Assembly: GCF_022288825.1 (NCBI RefSeq)
Contig: NZ_JAKOOW010000025.1
Coordinates: 13,690 to 77,689 of the forward strand
Source: Kingella pumchi
GTDB taxonomy: Bacteria; Pseudomonadota; Gammaproteobacteria; Burkholderiales; Neisseriaceae
DNA length: 64,000 nucleotides
Direction: 5' to 3'
Translations under genes and position numbers: made by a program
In this document: positions 8,332 through 17,469 of the stretch, piece by piece
Numbering within the stretch: the first letter of the stretch is position 1
Layout: each line of letters begins with the position of its first letter
The notes under the pieces: model-generated
What the model was told of the DNA's origin: nothing
Seen by the model: only the letters and a program-made list of their open reading frames with translations
Databases searched by the model: none

Positions 8332-8358
8332 TTTTGATAATAGGAGTTATTATCAAAA
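8332..8358. promoter_or_regulatory. Fur-box-like operator upstream of nuoA
   Basis: TTTTGATAATA, spacer GGAGT, then TATTATCAAAA: an 11-bp perfect inverted repeat. The inner 19 bp (8336-8354) start GATAAT and end ATTATC, and match the classic 19-bp Fur box at 14 of 19 positions by my count. It is A/T-rich against a G/C-rich background, is not an uptake sequence, and lies 116 bp before the nuoA ATG. The place upstream of the suggested promoter would fit activation as well as repression. Confidence 0.55.
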
Positions 8359-8406
8359 TCTCATTGAAAATATTGGACTTTCTTGGCTTTTTTGCGCATC
8401 AAAAAC

Positions 8407-8435
8407 TTTCACGAGGCTATGAAATTGGGTAAAAT
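8407..8435 (+). promoter_or_regulatory. Candidate nuo operon promoter
   Basis: TTTCAC (8407-8412), 17 bp, TAAAAT (8430-8435), about 40 bp upstream of nuoA. The -35 is a weak match. No better pair was seen in the gap 8226-8474. Confidence 0.35.
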
Positions 8436-8474
8436 GCCGCGTTACGAAAATTAACATTCAGTAAAGGTGGCACT

Positions 8475-8831
8475 ATGCTGGCCAATTACTTTCCCGTTTT
8501 GGTTTTTATGCTGATCGGCCTGGCCGCCGGCATCCTGTTTCTGGCTTTGGGCACGCTGTTGGGGCCCAAGCGCCATTACGCCGAGAAAGACGCGCCTTTT
8601 GAGTGCGGCTTCGAGGCTTTTGAAAACGCAAGGATGAAGTTCGACGTGCGCTACTACCTGGTGGCGATACTCTTCATTCTCTTTGATTTGGAAGTGGCTT
8701 TTATGATCCCGTGGGCGGTGGTGTTTAAAGACTTGGGCATGGCCGGTTTCTGGCCGATGCTGGTGTTTATCGCCGTTTTGGGCATAGGCTTTGTTTACGA
8801 ATGGAAAAAAGGTGCGCTGGAATGGGAATAG
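8475..8831 (+). CDS. nuoA: NADH-quinone oxidoreductase subunit A
   Basis: A 118-residue membrane subunit of respiratory complex I with three predicted transmembrane helices and the conserved motifs KDAPFECGFEAFENARMKFD and LFDLEVAFMIPWA. It lies in the membrane arm near the quinone site. AAAGGTGG precedes the ATG. Its last 10 bp overlap nuoB. First gene of the nuo locus. Confidence 0.97.
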   Translation: MLANYFPVLVFMLIGLAAGILFLALGTLLGPKRHYAEKDAPFECGFEAFENARMKFDVRYYLVAILFILFDLEVAFMIPWAVVFKDLGMAGFWPMLVFIAVLGIGFVYEWKKGALEWE

Positions 8832-9301
8832 AAGGCGTTTTGAATAAAGGTTTCATCACCACCAGCGCGGATACCGTGCTCAACTATATGCGCACCGGCT
8901 CGCTGTGGCCGGTAACCTTCGGCCTGGCCTGCTGTGCGGTGGAGATGATGCACGCCGGTATGGCGCGCTACGACCTTGACCGCTTCGGCATTATCTTCCG
9001 CCCGTCGCCGCGCCAGTCCGACCTGATGATTGTTGCCGGTACGCTGTGCAACAAAATGGCGCCGGCGCTGCGCCGCGTGTACGACCAGATGGCCGAGCCG
9101 CGCTGGGTGCTGTCTATGGGTTCCTGCGCCAACGGCGGCGGCTACTACCATTATTCCTATTCCGTGGTGCGCGGTTGCGACCGCATCGTGCCGGTGGACG
9201 TGTACGTTCCCGGCTGCCCGCCCACCGCCGAAGCGCTGCTTTACGGCCTGATTCAGCTTCAGGGCAAAATCAAGCGCACCTACACCATCGCCCGCAACTA
9301 G
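8822..9301 (+). CDS. nuoB: NADH-quinone oxidoreductase subunit B
   Basis: A 159-residue subunit carrying cluster N2, the last [4Fe-4S] centre before quinone. Ligand cysteines are visible: tandem C37-C38, C102 (GSCANGGG) and C132 (PGCPPT). I chose the ATG at 8822 (MGIEGVLNKGF), overlapping the end of nuoA, over an ATG at 8801 that would add seven atypical residues. Confidence 0.97.
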   Translation: MGIEGVLNKGFITTSADTVLNYMRTGSLWPVTFGLACCAVEMMHAGMARYDLDRFGIIFRPSPRQSDLMIVAGTLCNKMAPALRRVYDQMAEPRWVLSMGSCANGGGYYHYSYSVVRGCDRIVPVDVYVPGCPPTAEALLYGLIQLQGKIKRTYTIARN

Positions 9302-9310
9302 GAGCACGCC

Positions 9311-9901
9311 ATGCATGTAAACGATTTGCACGCCGCCGTGCAGCGGCTGTTGGGCGACAAGGCCAGCGCCGTGCTGCTGGCTTTCGGCGAAGTAACTGTT
9401 GAATGCCGCCCCGAGCACTACATCGACATTATGACTACCCTGCGCGACCACGAAGAGCTGCATTTCGAGCTGCTGGTGGATTTGTGCGGCGTCGATTACA
9501 GCACCTATAAAAACGAAGAATGGCAGGGCAAACGCTTTGCCGTCGTCAGCCAGTTGCTGTCGGTGAAAAATAACCAGCGCATCCGCGTGCGCGTATGGGC
9601 GGACAACGACGATTTCCCCGTCGTCCAAACCGTTACCCCGGTTTACAACAGCGCCGACTGGTACGAGCGCGAAGCCTTCGATCTCTACGGCATTATTTTC
9701 AATGACCACCCCGACCTGCGCCGCATCTTGACCGACTACGGCTTTGTCGGCCATCCTTTCCGCAAGGATTTCCCCATTTCCGGCTATGTGGAGATGCGTT
9801 ACGACGAAAAAGAAAAACGCGTGATCTACCAGCCGGTTACCATCGAGCCGCGCGAGATTACCCCGCGCGTTGTCCGCGAGGAGAACTACGGTGGCCACTA
9901 A
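9311..9901 (+). CDS. nuoC: NADH-quinone oxidoreductase subunit C
   Basis: The 196-residue 30-kDa-type peripheral subunit of complex I, separate from NuoD (fused in E. coli). The family signature is seen around residues 117-160 (DWYEREAFDLYGI, FxGHPFRKDFPLSG-like). The ATG follows TAGGAGCACGCC just after nuoB, and the 3' end overlaps the nuoD start by 11 bp. Confidence 0.97.
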   Translation: MHVNDLHAAVQRLLGDKASAVLLAFGEVTVECRPEHYIDIMTTLRDHEELHFELLVDLCGVDYSTYKNEEWQGKRFAVVSQLLSVKNNQRIRVRVWADNDDFPVVQTVTPVYNSADWYEREAFDLYGIIFNDHPDLRRILTDYGFVGHPFRKDFPISGYVEMRYDEKEKRVIYQPVTIEPREITPRVVREENYGGH

Positions 9902-11147
9902 ACTCAGAAACTACACCATCAACTTCGGCCCGCAGCACCCCGCCGCCCACGGCGTATTGCGCATGATTTTGGAATTGGACGGCGAAACCATCGTCCGCGC
10001 CGACCCCCATATCGGCCTGCTGCACCGCGGCACCGAAAAACTCGCCGAAACCCGCACCTTCCTGCAAACCCTGCCCTATATGGACCGCCTGGACTACGTT
10101 TCCATGATGGTCAACGAGCAGGCCTACTGCCTGGCGGTAGAAAAACTGCTTGGCATCGACATCCCCATCCGTGCCAAATACATCCGCACCATGTTTGCCG
10201 AGGTAACGCGCATCCTGAACCACCTGATGGGTGTCGGCTCGCACGCGCTCGACATCGGCGCCATGACCGCGATTCTCTACGCCTTCCGCGACCGCGAAGA
10301 CCTGATGGACTTGTACGAAGCCGTCTCCGGCGCGCGCATGCACGCCGCCTATTTCCGTCCCGGCGGCGTTTATCGCGATTTGCCCGACTTTATGCCCAAA
10401 TACGAGCCGAGCAAGTACCGCAGCGCCAAAGTATTGAAAGAACTCAACGCCTGGCGCGAAGGCAGCATGCTCGACTTTATCGATGCCTTCTGCGAGCGCT
10501 TTCCGTCGCGCATCGACGATTTGGAAACCCTGCTTACCGACAACCGCATCTGGAAGCAGCGTACCGTCGGCATCGGCGTGGTCTCGCCCGAGCGTGCCAT
10601 GCAAAAAGGCTTTACCGGCGTGATGCTGCGCGGTTCCGGCGTCGAATGGGACGTACGCAAAACCCAGCCCTACGAAGTCTACGACCAAATGGACTTCGAC
10701 ATCCCCGTCGGCGTCAACGGCGACTGCTACGACCGCTACCTGTGCCGCATCAACGAAATGCGCCAGTCCACCCGCATCATCAAGCAATGCGCCGACTGGC
10801 TGCGCGTCAATCCCGGTCCGGTGATTACCGACGACCACAAAGTCGCCCCGCCCAAACGCACCGAAATGAAGCTCGGCATGGAAGATTTGATCCACCACTT
10901 CAAACTCTTCACCGAAGGTATGCACGTACCCGAGGGCGAAACCTATACCGCCGTCGAACATCCCAAAGGCGAATTCGGCATCTACCTGATTTCCGACGGC
11001 GCCAACAAACCCTACCGCCTGAAAATCCGCGCCCCCGGCTTCGCCCACCTGCAAGGCATGGACGAAATGGCCAAAGGCCACATGCTGGCCGACGTCGTGG
11101 CCATCATCGGCACCCAGGACATCGTATTCGGAGAGGTGGACAGATAA
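9891..11147 (+). CDS. nuoD: NADH-quinone oxidoreductase subunit D
   Basis: A 418-residue 49-kDa-type subunit lining the quinone pocket. It starts with the conserved segment MATKLRNYTINFGPQHPAAH and carries the HRGTEKL motif. I chose the GTG at 9891, preceded by GAGGAGAACTAC, because it gives the family N-terminus and usual length; a TTG at 9870 would add seven residues. It overlaps nuoC and its stop TAA shares bases with the nuoE ATG. Confidence 0.96.
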   Translation: MATKLRNYTINFGPQHPAAHGVLRMILELDGETIVRADPHIGLLHRGTEKLAETRTFLQTLPYMDRLDYVSMMVNEQAYCLAVEKLLGIDIPIRAKYIRTMFAEVTRILNHLMGVGSHALDIGAMTAILYAFRDREDLMDLYEAVSGARMHAAYFRPGGVYRDLPDFMPKYEPSKYRSAKVLKELNAWREGSMLDFIDAFCERFPSRIDDLETLLTDNRIWKQRTVGIGVVSPERAMQKGFTGVMLRGSGVEWDVRKTQPYEVYDQMDFDIPVGVNGDCYDRYLCRINEMRQSTRIIKQCADWLRVNPGPVITDDHKVAPPKRTEMKLGMEDLIHHFKLFTEGMHVPEGETYTAVEHPKGEFGIYLISDGANKPYRLKIRAPGFAHLQGMDEMAKGHMLADVVAIIGTQDIVFGEVDR

Positions 11148-11620
11148 TGTTATCCGCAGAATCCCTGAAACAAATTGACACCGAGCTGGCCAAATACCCC
11201 GCCGACCGCCGCCGATCCGCCATTATGGGCGCGCTGCGCATCGCCCAAACCGAAAAAGGCTGGCTCGCCCCCGAAACCATCGAGTTTGTCGCCGAATACG
11301 TCGGCATCAGCCCCGCGCAGGCCTACGAAGTCGCTACTTTCTACAATATGTACGACATCAAACCGGTGGGCAAATACAAACTCACCGTCTGCACCAACCT
11401 GCCCTGCGCCCTGCGCGGCGGCGTCGATGCCGGCGAGTACCTGAAGAAAAAACTCGGCATCGGCTACGGCGAAACCACCCCCGACGGCAAATTCACCTTG
11501 GTCGAAGGCGAATGCATGGGCGCCTGCGGCGACGCCCCGGTTATGCTGCTCAACAACCACAAAATGTGCAGCTTTATGACTGAAGAAGCCATCGAAGAAA
11601 AACTGGCCGAGCTGCAATAG
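11147..11620 (+). CDS. nuoE: NADH-quinone oxidoreductase subunit E
   Basis: A 157-residue 24-kDa-type subunit holding [2Fe-2S] cluster N1a. Ligands C82, C87, C123 and C127 are present (CTNLPC and GECMGAC). The start ATG overlaps the nuoD stop (TAATG), indicating coupling. After it the operon is broken by a 337-bp repeat-rich gap. Confidence 0.96.
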   Translation: MLSAESLKQIDTELAKYPADRRRSAIMGALRIAQTEKGWLAPETIEFVAEYVGISPAQAYEVATFYNMYDIKPVGKYKLTVCTNLPCALRGGVDAGEYLKKKLGIGYGETTPDGKFTLVEGECMGACGDAPVMLLNNHKMCSFMTEEAIEEKLAELQ

Positions 11621-11671
11621 GCAGCCTGAACACGCAGCCTGAAAACCCCAAAGGCCGTCTGAAACCCGCAG

Positions 11672-11691
11672 GTCGGATTCTCGAATCCGAC
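11672..11691. repeat. GTCGGAT-type hairpin repeat
   Basis: Perfect 8-bp arms GTCGGATT/AATCCGAC with a CTCG loop. The same hairpin class recurs at 13901, 18520, 33163, 33224 and 37706. Confidence 0.7.
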
Positions 11692-11748
11692 AGCCGCCCC
11701 AAAGGCGGCATCAGGCAGCCTGAAAACCTAAACCACCCAACGGCCGTC

Positions 11749-11845
11749 ATTCCCGCGCAGGCGGGAATCTTGGCAGCGCAACAGCAACAACTGTCAAACC
11801 CGCCTGCCGTCGAAACCCAAACAAGATTCCCGCCTACGCAGGAAT
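11749..11845. repeat. dRS3-spacer-dRS3 mosaic element (NIME-like)
   Basis: Two 20-bp ATTCCC-N8-(G)GGAAT repeats at 11749-11768 and 11826-11845 bracket about 57 bp. This is the structure of neisserial intergenic mosaic elements. The second copy has one mismatch in the right arm. Confidence 0.75.
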
Positions 11846-11957
11846 GATTGAAGTAGGAAAACCTGTTTTCAGACGGCCTTAAAAGCAGCCTGAAAACCAA
11901 ACAGGCCGTCTGAAAGGCTGTCCGAACCGAACAAACCAAACAAACCGAGCAAGCACC

Positions 11958-13253
11958 ATGGCTATTTACCAAACAGGCGTGATTTTCGACAACGTGGACA
12001 CCCGCGATCCCGAATGCTGGACGCTGGAAGCCTACCTCAAACGCGGCGGCTATCAGGCGCTGAAAAAAATCCTGTCCGAAAACCTGAGCCAAGACGACGT
12101 CATCGCCGAAGTCAAAGCCTCCGGCCTGCGCGGCCGCGGCGGCGCCGGCTTTCCCACCGGTCTCAAATGGAGCTTTATGCCCCGCTCCTTCCCCGGCACC
12201 AAATACGTCGTCTGCAATACCGACGAAGGCGAGCCCGGCACCTTCAAAGACCGCGACATCATCTTCTTCAACCCTCACGCCCTGATCGAAGGCATGATTA
12301 TTGCCGGCTACGCCATGGGCGCGCCCGCCGGCTACAACTACATCCACGGCGAAATCTTCGAAGGCTACCAGCGCTTTGAAGCCGCGCTGGCGCAGGCGCG
12401 CGCGGCCGGCTATCTCGGCCAAAACATTCTCGGCAGCGAGTTCTCCTTTGAACTCTATGCCGCCCACGGCTACGGTGCCTATATCTGCGGCGAAGAAACC
12501 GCCCTGCTCGAATCGCTGGAAGGCAAAAAAGGCCAGCCGCGCTTCAAACCGCCGTTCCCCGCATCATTCGGCCTGTACGGCAAGCCCACCACCATCAACA
12601 ACACCGAAACCTTTTCTTCTGTCCCCTTTATCATCCGCGACGGCGGTCAGACTTTTGCCGACAAAGGCATTGAAAACGCCGGCGGCACCAAGCTGTTTTC
12701 CATTTCCGGCCATATCGAGCGCCCGGGCAACTACGAAGTGCCGCTGGGTACCCCGTTCGCCAAAATCCTGGAAATGGCCGGCGGCATGAAAAACGGCAAA
12801 AAACTCAAAGCCGTGATCCCCGGCGGTTCGTCCGCGCCGGTGCTGCCCGCCGAAATTATGATGGGGCTGAATATGGATTACGACTCCATCGCCAAAGCCG
12901 GCTCCATGCTCGGCTCCGGCGCGATTATCGTGATGGACGAAGACGTGTGCATGGTCAAAGCGCTCGAGCGCCTGAGCTATTTCTACCACGAAGAATCCTG
13001 CGGCCAATGCACCCCCTGCCGCGAAGGCACCGGCTGGCTCTACCGCATCGTCCACCGCATCGCCAACGGCCAGGGTCGCATGGAAGACTTGGATCTGCTC
13101 GATTCCGTCGGCAACAATATGGCCGGACGCACCATCTGCGCCCTGGCCGACGCCGCCGTCTTCCCCGTGCGCAGCTTTACCAAGCACTTCCGCGACGAGT
13201 TCGTCCACTACATCGAACACGGCGGGCCGATAAAGCCCCATAAATGGTGTTAG
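11958..13253 (+). CDS. nuoF: NADH-quinone oxidoreductase subunit F
   Basis: A 431-residue 51-kDa subunit that oxidises NADH through FMN and holds cluster N3. The glycine-rich nucleotide region GRGGAGFPTGLKW lies near residues 58-70. The [4Fe-4S] ligands are in ESCGQCTPC (C348, C351, C354) with a further cysteine in RTICALAD near 394. No close Shine-Dalgarno is obvious before the ATG. It is separated from both neighbouring nuo genes by non-nuo DNA. Confidence 0.97.
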   Translation: MAIYQTGVIFDNVDTRDPECWTLEAYLKRGGYQALKKILSENLSQDDVIAEVKASGLRGRGGAGFPTGLKWSFMPRSFPGTKYVVCNTDEGEPGTFKDRDIIFFNPHALIEGMIIAGYAMGAPAGYNYIHGEIFEGYQRFEAALAQARAAGYLGQNILGSEFSFELYAAHGYGAYICGEETALLESLEGKKGQPRFKPPFPASFGLYGKPTTINNTETFSSVPFIIRDGGQTFADKGIENAGGTKLFSISGHIERPGNYEVPLGTPFAKILEMAGGMKNGKKLKAVIPGGSSAPVLPAEIMMGLNMDYDSIAKAGSMLGSGAIIVMDEDVCMVKALERLSYFYHEESCGQCTPCREGTGWLYRIVHRIANGQGRMEDLDLLDSVGNNMAGRTICALADAAVFPVRSFTKHFRDEFVHYIEHGGPIKPHKWC

Positions 13254-13320
13254 CCATATAGTGCAGCCTGAAATTTTTGAGATGGCGCGAGTTATTTTTT
13301 GTTATAGCAAGGAAAGGCTG

Positions 13321-13791
13321 ATGAAAAAAACAGCCGCATGGATTCTATTTACCGCATTTGCCGCATGGAACACGCCGCAGGCATTGGCTGGAAATCATGA
13401 AGATGCCCAAAAAATTGCAGTGGTCAAAGGATTTTTGGACTGCAACGCCAAAGGTGCGTGCCTTAATGAAAAAACCGCCGATACGGCGACCAAACGCTTC
13501 CTCAGCAGGACGGCAGTTGCGGTGCTGAATCAAGAGAAAGGGCGTTTTCAGGCGGATGATGATTGCAGCGCGGTGATTCCCAGATGTTACAGCGGCCTTT
13601 GGTCGGAACCCGGCAACGGCGGCTTTACGTGGCATACGCCCAAGTTTACGGTGCAGGGCAACACGGTATCCGCTGATTTCGGCAAGACGGACGGTGTAGC
13701 CCGTTTCAAGCTGGTCAGGGAAAACGGACAGTACAAAATAGACAATTCCATCCACGTGTTGCCTGCTTATTCAACACAATGGTGGCGGTAA
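13321..13791 (+). CDS. Exported protein of unknown function lodged between nuoF and nuoG
   Basis: A 156-residue protein starting MKKTAAWILF with a clear signal peptide (cleavage near ALA-G, residues 23-24). The mature part has four cysteines (DCNAKGACLNEK, DDCSA, IPRCYSG) suggesting disulfides. The fold resembles small secreted DUF3828-like proteins, but I cannot name the family with confidence. An ATG at 13321 preceded by AAGGAAAGGCTG is preferred over one at 13261, which lies in an uptake sequence. It has no evident link to complex I. Confidence 0.7.
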   Translation: MKKTAAWILFTAFAAWNTPQALAGNHEDAQKIAVVKGFLDCNAKGACLNEKTADTATKRFLSRTAVAVLNQEKGRFQADDDCSAVIPRCYSGLWSEPGNGGFTWHTPKFTVQGNTVSADFGKTDGVARFKLVRENGQYKIDNSIHVLPAYSTQWWR

Positions 13792-14080
13792 CACTGTGCA
13801 GGCTGCCTGAAACAGTAGTCAAGCAAGCGTAGGTTGGGTCTAGACCCAACAGAAACACAAAGGCAGCCTGAAACGTAAAAAAGCCACCCGAAACCCGTAG
13901 GTCGGATACCCGTATCCGACAAGCCGCTCCAAGCGGCTGTAAGGTAGCCTGAAAACCGGCAACGCAAGTTTCAGCGAAGTGAAAAAACACCCCGAGGCCG
14001 TCTGAACGCCGCAAACCGCGTTTTCAGGCCGCCGCAAACCATTACCCATTCAAATAAAACCCCGTAACTAGGAAACCACC
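13792..14080. other. Repeat-filled gap between the exported protein gene and nuoG
   Basis: Contains uptake sequences (AGGCTGCCTGAA at the 5' end, AGGCAGCCTGAA and AGGCCGTCTGAA further on), a GTTGGGTC-TA-GACCCAAC palindrome at 13833-13850 and a GTCGGATA hairpin at 13901-13920. No coding signal. Confidence 0.75.
13833..13920. repeat. Two short hairpin repeats
   Basis: GTTGGGTC/GACCCAAC at 13833-13850 and GTCGGATA-CCCG-TATCCGAC at 13901-13920, separated by an uptake sequence. Confidence 0.65.
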
Positions 14081-16339
14081 ATGTTACAAATCGAAATCGA
14101 CGGTAAAGAAGTCTCGGTAGAGCAGGGTGCGACGGTGATCGAAGCCGCGCAGAAGCTCGGCACCTACATCCCGCACTTCTGCTACCACAAGAAACTTTCC
14201 ATTGCTGCCAACTGCCGCATGTGCCTGGTGGAAGTGGAAAAAGCGCCCAAGCCGTTGCCCGCCTGCGCCACGCCGGTAACCGACGGCATGGTGGTGCGCA
14301 CCCATTCCGAAAAAGCGCGTCAGGCGCAGGAAGGGGTGATGGAGTTTCTGCTGATCAACCACCCGCTCGATTGTCCGGTATGCGACAAGGGCGGCGAGTG
14401 CCAGTTGCAGGACTTGGCGATGGGCTACGGCAAAACCACCAGCCGCTACACCGAAGCCAAACGCGCCGTGGTCGGCAAAGACATGGGCCCCTTGATTTCC
14501 GCCGCCGAAATGAGCCGCTGCATCCACTGCACCCGCTGCGTGCGCTTTACCGAAGAAATCGCCGGCGAGCAGGAAATCGCCATGGCCTACCGCGGCGAGT
14601 TCTCCGAAATCATGCCCTTTGTCGGTAAAGTGGTGGAAACCGAATTGTCGGGCAACGTTATCGACCTGTGCCCCGTCGGCGCGCTCACCAGCAAACCCTT
14701 CCGCTTCAATGCCCGCACCTGGGAATTGAGCCGGCGCAAATCCGTTTCCGCCCACGACTCTTTGGGCAGCAACCTGATTGTGCAGGTGAAAGAACACACC
14801 GTGCGCCGCGTGCTGCCGCTGGAAAACGAAGCCATCAACGAATGCTGGCTGTCCGACCGCGACCGCTTCGCCTACGAAGGCCTGTACCACGACAGCCGCC
14901 TGAAAAACCCGAAAATCAAGCAGGGCGGTGAATGGATCGATGTTGATTGGAAAACCGCGCTCGAATATGTGCGCACTTCGCTGGACTGCGTCGGTAAAGA
15001 CGGACAGCAGGATCAAATCGGCATCTGGGCCAACCCGATGAATACCGTCGAAGAGCTGTATCTGGCGAAAAAACTGGCGCAGGGTCTCGGCATCAAACAT
15101 TTCGACACCCGCCTGCAAGCGCAGGATGCCCGTCTGCAAGGCAGCCTGAAAGGCGCGCAATGGCTCGGCCAGAGCATTGAAGACTTGGGCAATGCCGGTG
15201 CCATTCTGGTGCTCGGCGCCAACCTGCGCAAAGAGCAGCCGCTCCTGACCGCCCGCCTGCGCCGCGCCGCCAACAACGGCAGCCAGATCAGCGTGCTCGC
15301 CAGCAGCAAAGAAGCGCTGCATATGCCGCTTGCCGCGCAGCAAATCCTGCATCCGAACCAATGGGCAGGCTGCCTGAAAACCCTGGCGCAGGACTTGGAA
15401 AACGGTATCGGCGGCAGCCTGAAAGCCGCCGAGCAGGCCGCCATCGTGCTGGGCGCCGAAGCGCAGAACCATCCCGATTACGCCGCCATCTATGCCGCCG
15501 CGCAGGAGCTGGCCGATGCTACCGGCGCCAAGCTCGGCATCCTGCCGCAGGCGGCCAACAGCGTCGGCGCCGATGTGCTGGCGGTCAATAACGGACAGAC
15601 CATCGCCGAAATGATCGCCCAGCCGAAAAAAGCCGTGCTGCTGTTGAACGTCGAACCCGAAATCGACGTGGCCAACGGCGGCCGTGCCGTGGCCGCGCTG
15701 CGCGAAGCGCAAACCGTGATGGCGTTCACCCCCTATGTCAGCGACACTCTGCTAGACGTGTGCGACCTACTGCTGCCGATCGCGCCCTTTACCGAAACTT
15801 CCGGCAGCCTGATCAATATGGAAGGCCGCTTGCAGTCCTTCCACGGCGTATCCAAAGGCTACGGCGACAGCCGCCCGCTGTGGAAAATCCTGCGCGTGCT
15901 GGGCAATATTTTTGAAGTGGACGGCTTTGAGTTCGACAGCAGCGAAGAAGTGCTGCAAGAAGCAATCGACAAAGACGCGCTGGCCGGCAAACTCGACAAC
16001 CGCAGCAGCTGGCAGGGCGAAGCCGCGCCGGCCGGCAGCGGGCTGACCCGCGTCGGCGGCACCGGCATCTACCACACCGACGCCATCGTACGCCGCGCCG
16101 AATCGCTGCAGCAAACCGGCCACGCCCAAGTGCCCGCCGCCCGCGTCCACCCGCTGACGCTGGCCGCGCTCGGCCTGCTCGACGGCGACAGCGTGCGCGC
16201 CAAACACGGCGCCCACAGCGTTACCGTCAGCGTCTCGGCCGATAAAACGCTGCCGGAAAACATCGTCCACCTGCCGCTGCACAGCGCCAACGCCGAATTG
16301 GGCGGCATGATGAACGCCATCGAACTGGAAAGGGCTTAA
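14081..16339 (+). CDS. nuoG: NADH-quinone oxidoreductase subunit G
   Basis: A 752-residue 75-kDa subunit with an N-terminal [2Fe-2S] ferredoxin domain (C34, C45, C48, C62), a His/Cys [4Fe-4S] site (HPLDCPVCDKGGEC near 101-115) and a CxxCxxC cluster (CIHCTRC near 147). A molybdopterin-oxidoreductase-like domain that no longer binds the cofactor follows. In-frame uptake sequences encode AGCLK and GSLK stretches. It ends 3 bp before nuoH. Confidence 0.97.
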   Translation: MLQIEIDGKEVSVEQGATVIEAAQKLGTYIPHFCYHKKLSIAANCRMCLVEVEKAPKPLPACATPVTDGMVVRTHSEKARQAQEGVMEFLLINHPLDCPVCDKGGECQLQDLAMGYGKTTSRYTEAKRAVVGKDMGPLISAAEMSRCIHCTRCVRFTEEIAGEQEIAMAYRGEFSEIMPFVGKVVETELSGNVIDLCPVGALTSKPFRFNARTWELSRRKSVSAHDSLGSNLIVQVKEHTVRRVLPLENEAINECWLSDRDRFAYEGLYHDSRLKNPKIKQGGEWIDVDWKTALEYVRTSLDCVGKDGQQDQIGIWANPMNTVEELYLAKKLAQGLGIKHFDTRLQAQDARLQGSLKGAQWLGQSIEDLGNAGAILVLGANLRKEQPLLTARLRRAANNGSQISVLASSKEALHMPLAAQQILHPNQWAGCLKTLAQDLENGIGGSLKAAEQAAIVLGAEAQNHPDYAAIYAAAQELADATGAKLGILPQAANSVGADVLAVNNGQTIAEMIAQPKKAVLLLNVEPEIDVANGGRAVAALREAQTVMAFTPYVSDTLLDVCDLLLPIAPFTETSGSLINMEGRLQSFHGVSKGYGDSRPLWKILRVLGNIFEVDGFEFDSSEEVLQEAIDKDALAGKLDNRSSWQGEAAPAGSGLTRVGGTGIYHTDAIVRRAESLQQTGHAQVPAARVHPLTLAALGLLDGDSVRAKHGAHSVTVSVSADKTLPENIVHLPLHSANAELGGMMNAIELERA

Positions 16340-16342
16340 GCA

Positions 16343-17413
16343 ATGCAAGAATGGTTCCAAACCCTGTTTTCAGGCTGGCTCGGCCCCATCGGCAGCGACA
16401 TCGGCCTGATTGTGGCGATCGTCGTCAAAATCGTCATCATCCTGATTCCGCTGATTCTCACCGTTGCCTACCTGACTTACTTCGAGCGCAAAGTCATCGG
16501 CTTTATGCAGCTGCGCGTCGGCCCCAACGTAACCGGCCCCTGGGGCTTGATCCAGCCCTTTGCCGACGTGTTCAAACTGCTGTTTAAAGAAGTTACCCGC
16601 CCCAAGCTGTCGAACAAGGCGCTGTTCTATATCGGCCCGATTATGTCGCTGGCGCCGTCGTTTGCCGCTTGGGCGGTGATTCCCTTTTCCGAAAAATGGC
16701 TGCTCACCAACATCAACGTCGGCCTGCTGTATATCCTGATGATTACTTCACTCTCGGTGTACGGCGTGATCATCGCCGGCTGGGCGTCCAACTCCAAATA
16801 CTCATTTCTCGGCGCGATGCGCTCTTCCGCGCAAACCATTTCCTACGAAATCGCCATGGGCGCGGCCTTGCTGTGCGTGGTGATGGTTTCAGGCAGCCTG
16901 AATTTTTCCGAAATCGTTGCCGCCCAAGCGCAGGGTATCGCCGGCGGTTCGGTATTCTCGTGGAACTGGCTGCCGCTGTTTCCGGTGTTTATCATTTATC
17001 TGATTTCCGCCGTTGCCGAAACCAACCGCGCGCCCTTTGACGTGGCCGAGGGCGAGAGCGAAATCGTCGCCGGTTTCCATGTCGAATACTCCGGTTTCGC
17101 CTTTGCCCTGTTCTTTTTGGCCGAATACATTTTCATGATCCTGATTGCCGCGCTGACTTCGCTGATGTTTCTCGGCGGCTGGCTCTCGCCCTTCCCGCAA
17201 AGCTGGGGCGCTGTCGGCACGCCGTCGGCCTTCTGGATGTTTGTCAAAATGGCGATGGTGCTATACGGCTATCTGTGGATACGCGCCACCTTCCCGCGCT
17301 ACCGCTACGACCAAATCATGCGCCTAGGCTGGAAGGTGCTGATCCCGATCAGCTTCGTGTTTATCGTCGTGCTGGCGCTGTGGATGGTCTCGCCGCTGAG
17401 CTTGTGGAAATAG
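16343..17413 (+). CDS. nuoH: NADH-quinone oxidoreductase subunit H
   Basis: A 356-residue integral membrane subunit with about eight helices that forms the quinone entry site. Conserved segments include YFERKVIGFMQLRVGPN and ETNRAPFDVAEGESEIVAGFHVEYSG (in two pieces). The ATG lies 3 bp after the nuoG stop. The next nuo gene is displaced by a GNAT gene. Confidence 0.97.
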   Translation: MQEWFQTLFSGWLGPIGSDIGLIVAIVVKIVIILIPLILTVAYLTYFERKVIGFMQLRVGPNVTGPWGLIQPFADVFKLLFKEVTRPKLSNKALFYIGPIMSLAPSFAAWAVIPFSEKWLLTNINVGLLYILMITSLSVYGVIIAGWASNSKYSFLGAMRSSAQTISYEIAMGAALLCVVMVSGSLNFSEIVAAQAQGIAGGSVFSWNWLPLFPVFIIYLISAVAETNRAPFDVAEGESEIVAGFHVEYSGFAFALFFLAEYIFMILIAALTSLMFLGGWLSPFPQSWGAVGTPSAFWMFVKMAMVLYGYLWIRATFPRYRYDQIMRLGWKVLIPISFVFIVVLALWMVSPLSLWK

Positions 17414-17469
17414 GCCGTCTGAAAAGCAAAAGCAGCCTGAAAAGGCAGCCTGAAAAAAAGGACAAGCAA

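Larger units (their letters stand above)
11621..11957. other. Repeat-filled gap between nuoE and nuoF
   Basis: No gene seen. It contains several uptake sequences of both dialects (AGGCAGCCTGAA, AGGCCGTCTGAA), a GTCGGATT-CTCG-AATCCGAC hairpin at 11672-11691, and a pair of dRS3 repeats flanking a spacer (11749-11845). Confidence 0.8.

Noticed and set aside
8332..8358. FNR or ANR site upstream of nuoA
   Set aside because: TTGAT and ATCAA are present but 13 bp apart instead of 4, so the spacing does not fit; Fur is the better reading.
14084..15712. Long minus-strand frame opposite nuoG
   Set aside because: Antisense of a conserved gene; no motif or start signal.
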